Source of the DNA: SIG575 sp045643165 | GTDB lineage: Bacteria; Bacillota; Clostridia; Oscillospirales; Acutalibacteraceae | Assembly: GCA_045643165.1 (NCBI GenBank) | Contig: JAZUKF010000113.1 | Span: 1-8,527 of the forward strand | Direction: 5' to 3' | Length of the DNA stretch: 8,527 nt | Part shown: positions 5,648-8,527 of the stretch, one piece after another | Layout: the number at the start of each line of letters is the position of its first letter | Numbering within the stretch: position 1 is the stretch's first letter | Program-made: the position numbers and the translations under genes | The notes under the pieces: model-generated | The model's input: the letters and a program-made list of their open reading frames with translations, nothing else | Databases searched by the model: none | Told to the model about the DNA's origin: nothing

Positions 5648-7033
5648 ATGAACAAGACATTTTCTGAGTTGAGAGAAAAATATCCCGTTTTTTCATTTAA
5701 CGGTTATTCGTTAAAGAAAGAGGGGAGCAGAATTAAAATAGAATATGATTTTTCTTTTGACGGACTTGTATCCTTTCATCCCGTTACGGAAATTGAAATA
5801 TCAAATCTTGATTTGATAAACGATTTTAATTCCGATATGGGAAAAGATATTATTTTTTCTCTGGGAATGGTTGAGGCGGTCAGTTATTGGAAGTCCTGCT
5901 GTTCTCCCGTGTTTGAGGTAAAATGCGGTTATTTAGATGAAAAAGAAATTGAGTGGTGGAAAAAACTCTATTTCGGCGGTCTGGGAGAATTTTTTTACAG
6001 GAATGAAATCGAAACTGATTTTAATTCTTTTATGACAATAAAATGTACCGTTTCCCAAACAGAAAAAAAATATACGGAATTTAATTCACGGGGATATAAT
6101 CTTATTCCCGTAGGCGGCGGAAAAGACAGCGATGTTACAATTTCCCTTTTGAAAGAGGAGAAAGATAATAATTTCTTTTTCACCGTTAATGACCAACCTG
6201 CAAGGACAGAGGGTATTCTTGCGGCGGGATATGACGAAAACCGTGTTGTTAAGACTTACAGAACCATTGATAAGGAGTTGCTTTCTCTGAATGCAAAAGG
6301 TCATCTTAACGGTCATACACCTTTTTCGGCAATAGTTGCTTTTTTGTCCCTTTACTGTGCTTACCTTATCGGTGCGGAAAATATTATTTTATCAAATGAA
6401 GCCAGTGCAAACGAGGGAAATATTAAGGGAGTAAATGTTAATCATCAATATTCAAAATCCTATGAGTTTGAGCAGGATTTCAATAAATATAACTTTGAAC
6501 GGTTCGGAATAAATGTTAAATATTTCAGCATTTTGCGTTGCTTTAACGAACTTCAGATCGCAAAACAGTTTTCCGGGTATAAATATTATCATCATGTTTT
6601 CAGAAGTTGTAATGCGGGAAGCAAGAAAAATATCTGGTGCTGTAAATGTCCGAAATGCCTTTTCGTTTATATCATTCTTTCACCCTTTAACAAGCCCGAT
6701 GAGGTTAAAAAAATTTTCGGAACGAATATGCTTAATGACGAAAATATGAAGGATTATTTTGACGGTCTTGCGGGATTTTCCGACGTGAAACCCTTTGAAT
6801 GTATCGGTACAATTGAAGAGGTTTCCGCAGCAATAGAAAAAGCGATTTCCCTTTACGAAAATGAGAAAATCGAACTTCCGTTACTCTTTGGGTATTATAA
6901 AGATAAAGTCGGTGAAATTTCAAATGAAAAAGCAGACTCTTTGTTAAAGGAATTTAACGAAATAAACAATGTTCCCGAAAAATTCGGCAAGTATATCAAG
7001 GAGATGTACGGTTATGTATCAAAAACTGATTGA
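5648..7033 (+). CDS. murL: UDP-MurNAc-L-Ala-L-Glu epimerase
   Basis: MurL inverts the terminal L-glutamate of UDP-MurNAc-L-Ala-L-Glu to D-glutamate in an ATP-dependent reaction, giving the normal peptidoglycan precursor without glutamate racemase. It was described in Xanthomonas with MurD2. This 461-residue protein is of usual length and shows the features I associate with the family. The N-terminal region (YPVFSFNGYSL, then IEYDF) is followed by the ATP-binding PP-loop-like motif VGGGKDS (155-161). Next come GHTPFSAI (222-229), SNEASANEGN (249-258), VNHQYSKSYEFE (264-275), FRSCN (318-322) and CCKCPKC (331-337), whose cysteines could bind a metal. No signal peptide or membrane segment is seen, as expected for a cytoplasmic enzyme. 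ATG at 5648 has GAAAGGA (5636-5642) just upstream. The last 20 bases overlap the start of the MurD-type ligase, the enzyme that would make its substrate, which strongly supports the call. QueC- or ThiI-like PP-loop enzymes were considered but do not fit the other motifs or the context. Confidence 0.85.
   Translation: MNKTFSELREKYPVFSFNGYSLKKEGSRIKIEYDFSFDGLVSFHPVTEIEISNLDLINDFNSDMGKDIIFSLGMVEAVSYWKSCCSPVFEVKCGYLDEKEIEWWKKLYFGGLGEFFYRNEIETDFNSFMTIKCTVSQTEKKYTEFNSRGYNLIPVGGGKDSDVTISLLKEEKDNNFFFTVNDQPARTEGILAAGYDENRVVKTYRTIDKELLSLNAKGHLNGHTPFSAIVAFLSLYCAYLIGAENIILSNEASANEGNIKGVNVNHQYSKSYEFEQDFNKYNFERFGINVKYFSILRCFNELQIAKQFSGYKYYHHVFRSCNAGSKKNIWCCKCPKCLFVYIILSPFNKPDEVKKIFGTNMLNDENMKDYFDGLAGFSDVKPFECIGTIEEVSAAIEKAISLYENEKIELPLLFGYYKDKVGEISNEKADSLLKEFNEINNVPEKFGKYIKEMYGYVSKTD
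6998..7003 (+). promoter_or_regulatory. Ribosome binding site that sets the murD2 start
   Basis: AAGGAG lies 10 bases before ATG at 7014, inside the 3' end of murL. An in-frame ATG at 6969 would add 15 residues unlike any MurD N-terminus and has no such site. The resulting 20-base overlap with murL suggests coupled translation. Confidence 0.75.
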
Positions 7034-8324
7034 TTATTTTAAGGATAAATCCGTGTTAATTCTCGGCTTCGGCAGAGAGGGAGAATCAACCTATGATTTT
7101 TTAAGGAAATACTATCCCGAAAAAATAATCGGAATTGCCGATAAAAGAAATATAGAAATTGATGAAAGTAATGTTCGTCTGTTTACAGGGGAAGGCTATC
7201 TTGATCATATAAAGGATTTTGATATTGTGATGCAAAGTCCCGGTATATCTTTAAGAAGCGTTACCGTTCCCGAAAATACGGAAATTACAGGTCAGATGGA
7301 TTTGTTTCTCCGCTTTGCTCCCTGTTTTAAAATCGGTATTACCGGCACAAAGGGTAAAACAACAACCACCACTTTGATTTATAATGTGGTTAAAGCATCC
7401 GGCAGAAAATGTTGTCTTATCGGAAACATCGGCGTTCCTGTATTTGAAAGTCTGAATGATATAAATTCCACCGTTGCGGTTATTGAAATGTCCTGTCATC
7501 AACTTGAATTTTCAACCGCATCACCCGATATTGCGGTTATGACAAACGTTTACCCGGAACATCTTGACCATTATAACGGTTTTGCAGGATATGTTGCTGC
7601 AAAATGTCATATTTTTGATTATCAAAACGAAAGTAATTATTTCATTTTTAATTCAGACCAGCAGGAAATGAAGGACCTTATTGATTTTAATTCAATAAAA
7701 TCCGTGTTGGTTCCTGTAAGTTGTTATCTCGGTGATGAAGATGAATATTATAAATCATTAACGGTTTTGAATGATAATTTAAAAGGTTATCACAGTTTTC
7801 AGGATATATTCTTTGCCGCAAAGGTTGCTGAGTGTATGGGTATTGAAAAAGATGCGGTAATCCGGGGAATAAAAGATTTTGAAGGCATTGAACACCGGCT
7901 TGAAGAAGTTGGAACATATAAAGGCATCACCTTTTATAACGACAGTATTGCCACAATTCCCCATGCGGTAATGTGCGGTGTAAAGGCACTTGGCAATGTT
8001 GATACTCTGATTTTCGGCGGACTTGACAGAGGTATTGATTACAGCGTATTTATTGAAGATTTGAATAAAAGTTCAATTTCAAACTTAATCGGTCTCCCGG
8101 AAACAGGAGAAAAAATTATAAAGGAACTTGAAAAAATCGGTTCAGATAAAAATATGTTTATCGTTGACACCATGGACGAAGCCGTGGAAAAATCATATCA
8201 GGTTACCGAGAAAGGAAAAATTTGCCTGTTTTCTCCTGCTGCATCAAGTTATAACAGATACAAAAACTTTGAGGAAAAGGGCAGGCATTTTAAGAAACTT
8301 TGCAAAGAGTATTCTTTATTATAA
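7014..8324 (+). CDS. murD2: UDP-MurNAc-L-alanine--L-glutamate ligase (MurD2 type)
   Basis: This 436-residue, three-domain Mur ligase joins glutamate to UDP-MurNAc-L-Ala with ATP in the cytoplasm. The N-terminal domain has the UDP-binding turn LGFGREG (17-23). The central domain has the P-loop GTKGKTTTT (111-119), GNIG (137-140), EMSCHQLE (158-165), NVYPEHLDHY (178-187), and K197 in AAK at the position of the carbamylated lysine. The C-terminal domain has EHRLE (293-297), GGLDRG (335-340) and SPAASSYNRYKNFEEKG (407-423). The last resembles the E. coli MurD glutamate pocket, with S412 and F419 aligning to its Ser415 and Phe422. The linker motif usually NDSKAT in MurD reads NDSIAT (309-314), losing the lysine. 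With murL overlapping upstream, the expected substrate is L-Glu (MurD2) rather than D-Glu. A classical D-Glu MurD cannot be excluded from sequence alone. ATG at 7014 is chosen because it begins exactly where MurD proteins begin and has AAGGAG upstream. No clear terminator follows. Confidence 0.85.
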   Translation: MYQKLIDYFKDKSVLILGFGREGESTYDFLRKYYPEKIIGIADKRNIEIDESNVRLFTGEGYLDHIKDFDIVMQSPGISLRSVTVPENTEITGQMDLFLRFAPCFKIGITGTKGKTTTTTLIYNVVKASGRKCCLIGNIGVPVFESLNDINSTVAVIEMSCHQLEFSTASPDIAVMTNVYPEHLDHYNGFAGYVAAKCHIFDYQNESNYFIFNSDQQEMKDLIDFNSIKSVLVPVSCYLGDEDEYYKSLTVLNDNLKGYHSFQDIFFAAKVAECMGIEKDAVIRGIKDFEGIEHRLEEVGTYKGITFYNDSIATIPHAVMCGVKALGNVDTLIFGGLDRGIDYSVFIEDLNKSSISNLIGLPETGEKIIKELEKIGSDKNMFIVDTMDEAVEKSYQVTEKGKICLFSPAASSYNRYKNFEEKGRHFKKLCKEYSLL

Positions 8325-8515
8325 TTAAATAAAAGGCTCTGAATAATATTGTGTGGAATAACCTTGTAAATTACGCCAAAGAAAGCGACATGGAGAAAAG
8401 GAACATCTTCTTAACTTTCGTTTTGGCAACATTGAAAACTGCTAAATGCAGAGATTTATCAAACAGACCGGCAGTTCCTCCGGTCGCCTAATTAGAGTTT
8501 GTGGAGGTAAATGTA
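8325..8515 (+). promoter_or_regulatory. Untranslated gap or leader with two potential hairpins
   Basis: No open frame of note and no intrinsic terminator is visible in these 191 bases. GCCAAA (8375-8380) pairs with TTTGGC (8422-8427), and GAAAG (8381-8385) with CTTTC (8415-8419), giving an 11-bp stem with a 2-base bulge around a 29-base loop. Further on, GACCGG (8466-8471) pairs with CCGGTC (8480-8485) around an 8-base loop. That hairpin contains CCTCC (8477-8481), which is complementary to the GGAGG (8503-8507) in front of the next gene. It may be a regulatory leader, but I could not match it to a known riboswitch, T-box or ribosomal-protein leader. No convincing promoter was found inside it. 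Confidence 0.4.
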
Positions 8516-8527
8516 ATGAAAAAAATT
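8516..8527 (+). CDS. Start of an unidentified gene, cut by the window end
   Basis: ATG at 8516 is preceded by GGAGG (8503-8507) with an 8-base spacer, and the codons read Met-Lys-Lys-Ile before the window ends. Four residues cannot identify it; a lysine-rich start could suit a secreted protein or many others. It runs in the same direction as the ABC/mur operon, 191 bases behind it, so it may be its last gene or a separate unit. Confidence 0.6.

Noticed and set aside
5648..7033. QueC, ThiI or asparagine-synthetase-like PP-loop enzyme
   Set aside because: The GGGKDS loop and cysteine cluster are suggestive, but the other motifs, the length and the overlap with a MurD-type gene fit MurL better.
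8300..8325. TTGCAA and TATAAT as a promoter at the end of murD2
   Set aside because: The spacing is only 14 bases, too short for a standard sigma-A promoter.

Overview
The window reads as chromosomal DNA from a low-GC Gram-positive anaerobe, most likely a gut member of the Clostridia. The evidence is the AT-rich coding DNA, strong purine-rich ribosome binding sites (GGAGG type), sigma-A-like promoters, a D-lactate dehydrogenase, a Firmicutes-style heterodimeric ABC exporter and small palindromic intergenic repeats. The assignment is an inference; no rRNA or other taxonomic marker is present.

Left part (1-1846). The first ~300 bases hold no credible gene. They contain two kinds of palindromic intergenic repeat and a short tract with a 7-base period. 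A strong intrinsic terminator on the minus strand (306-336) closes a minus-strand block of two genes. The first to be read is a fermentative D-lactate dehydrogenase (ldhA, 812-1846), which has an unusual cysteine-rich tail. It is followed by a small XRE-family DNA-binding regulator (377-622), which has its own plausible promoter and a leader with a long inverted repeat.

Right part (1847-8527). A well-formed extended -10 promoter (1933-1961) sits in the divergent intergenic region and appears to drive a tight plus-strand operon of four genes. Two encode the halves of a heterodimeric type IV ABC exporter (2010-3779 and 3776-5632), with one degenerate and one consensus ATP site. The third (5648-7033) is recognisable as MurL, the UDP-MurNAc-L-Ala-L-Glu epimerase. 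The fourth (7014-8324) is a MurD-type ligase, best called MurD2 because of the MurL partner. Genes are separated by at most 15 bases or overlap (4 and 20 bases), so translational coupling is likely. A 191-base gap with two potential hairpins then leads to the first codons of another gene (from 8516).

How the genes work together. In the MurD2/MurL route, first described in Xanthomonas, MurD2 adds L-glutamate to UDP-MurNAc-L-Ala and MurL then inverts the terminal glutamate to the D form. This replaces the usual route of glutamate racemase (MurI) plus D-Glu-specific MurD. Finding this pair in an apparent clostridium, in one transcription unit with an ABC exporter, is the most interesting feature of the window. 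What the exporter carries, and whether it serves the cell wall, cannot be read from the sequence.
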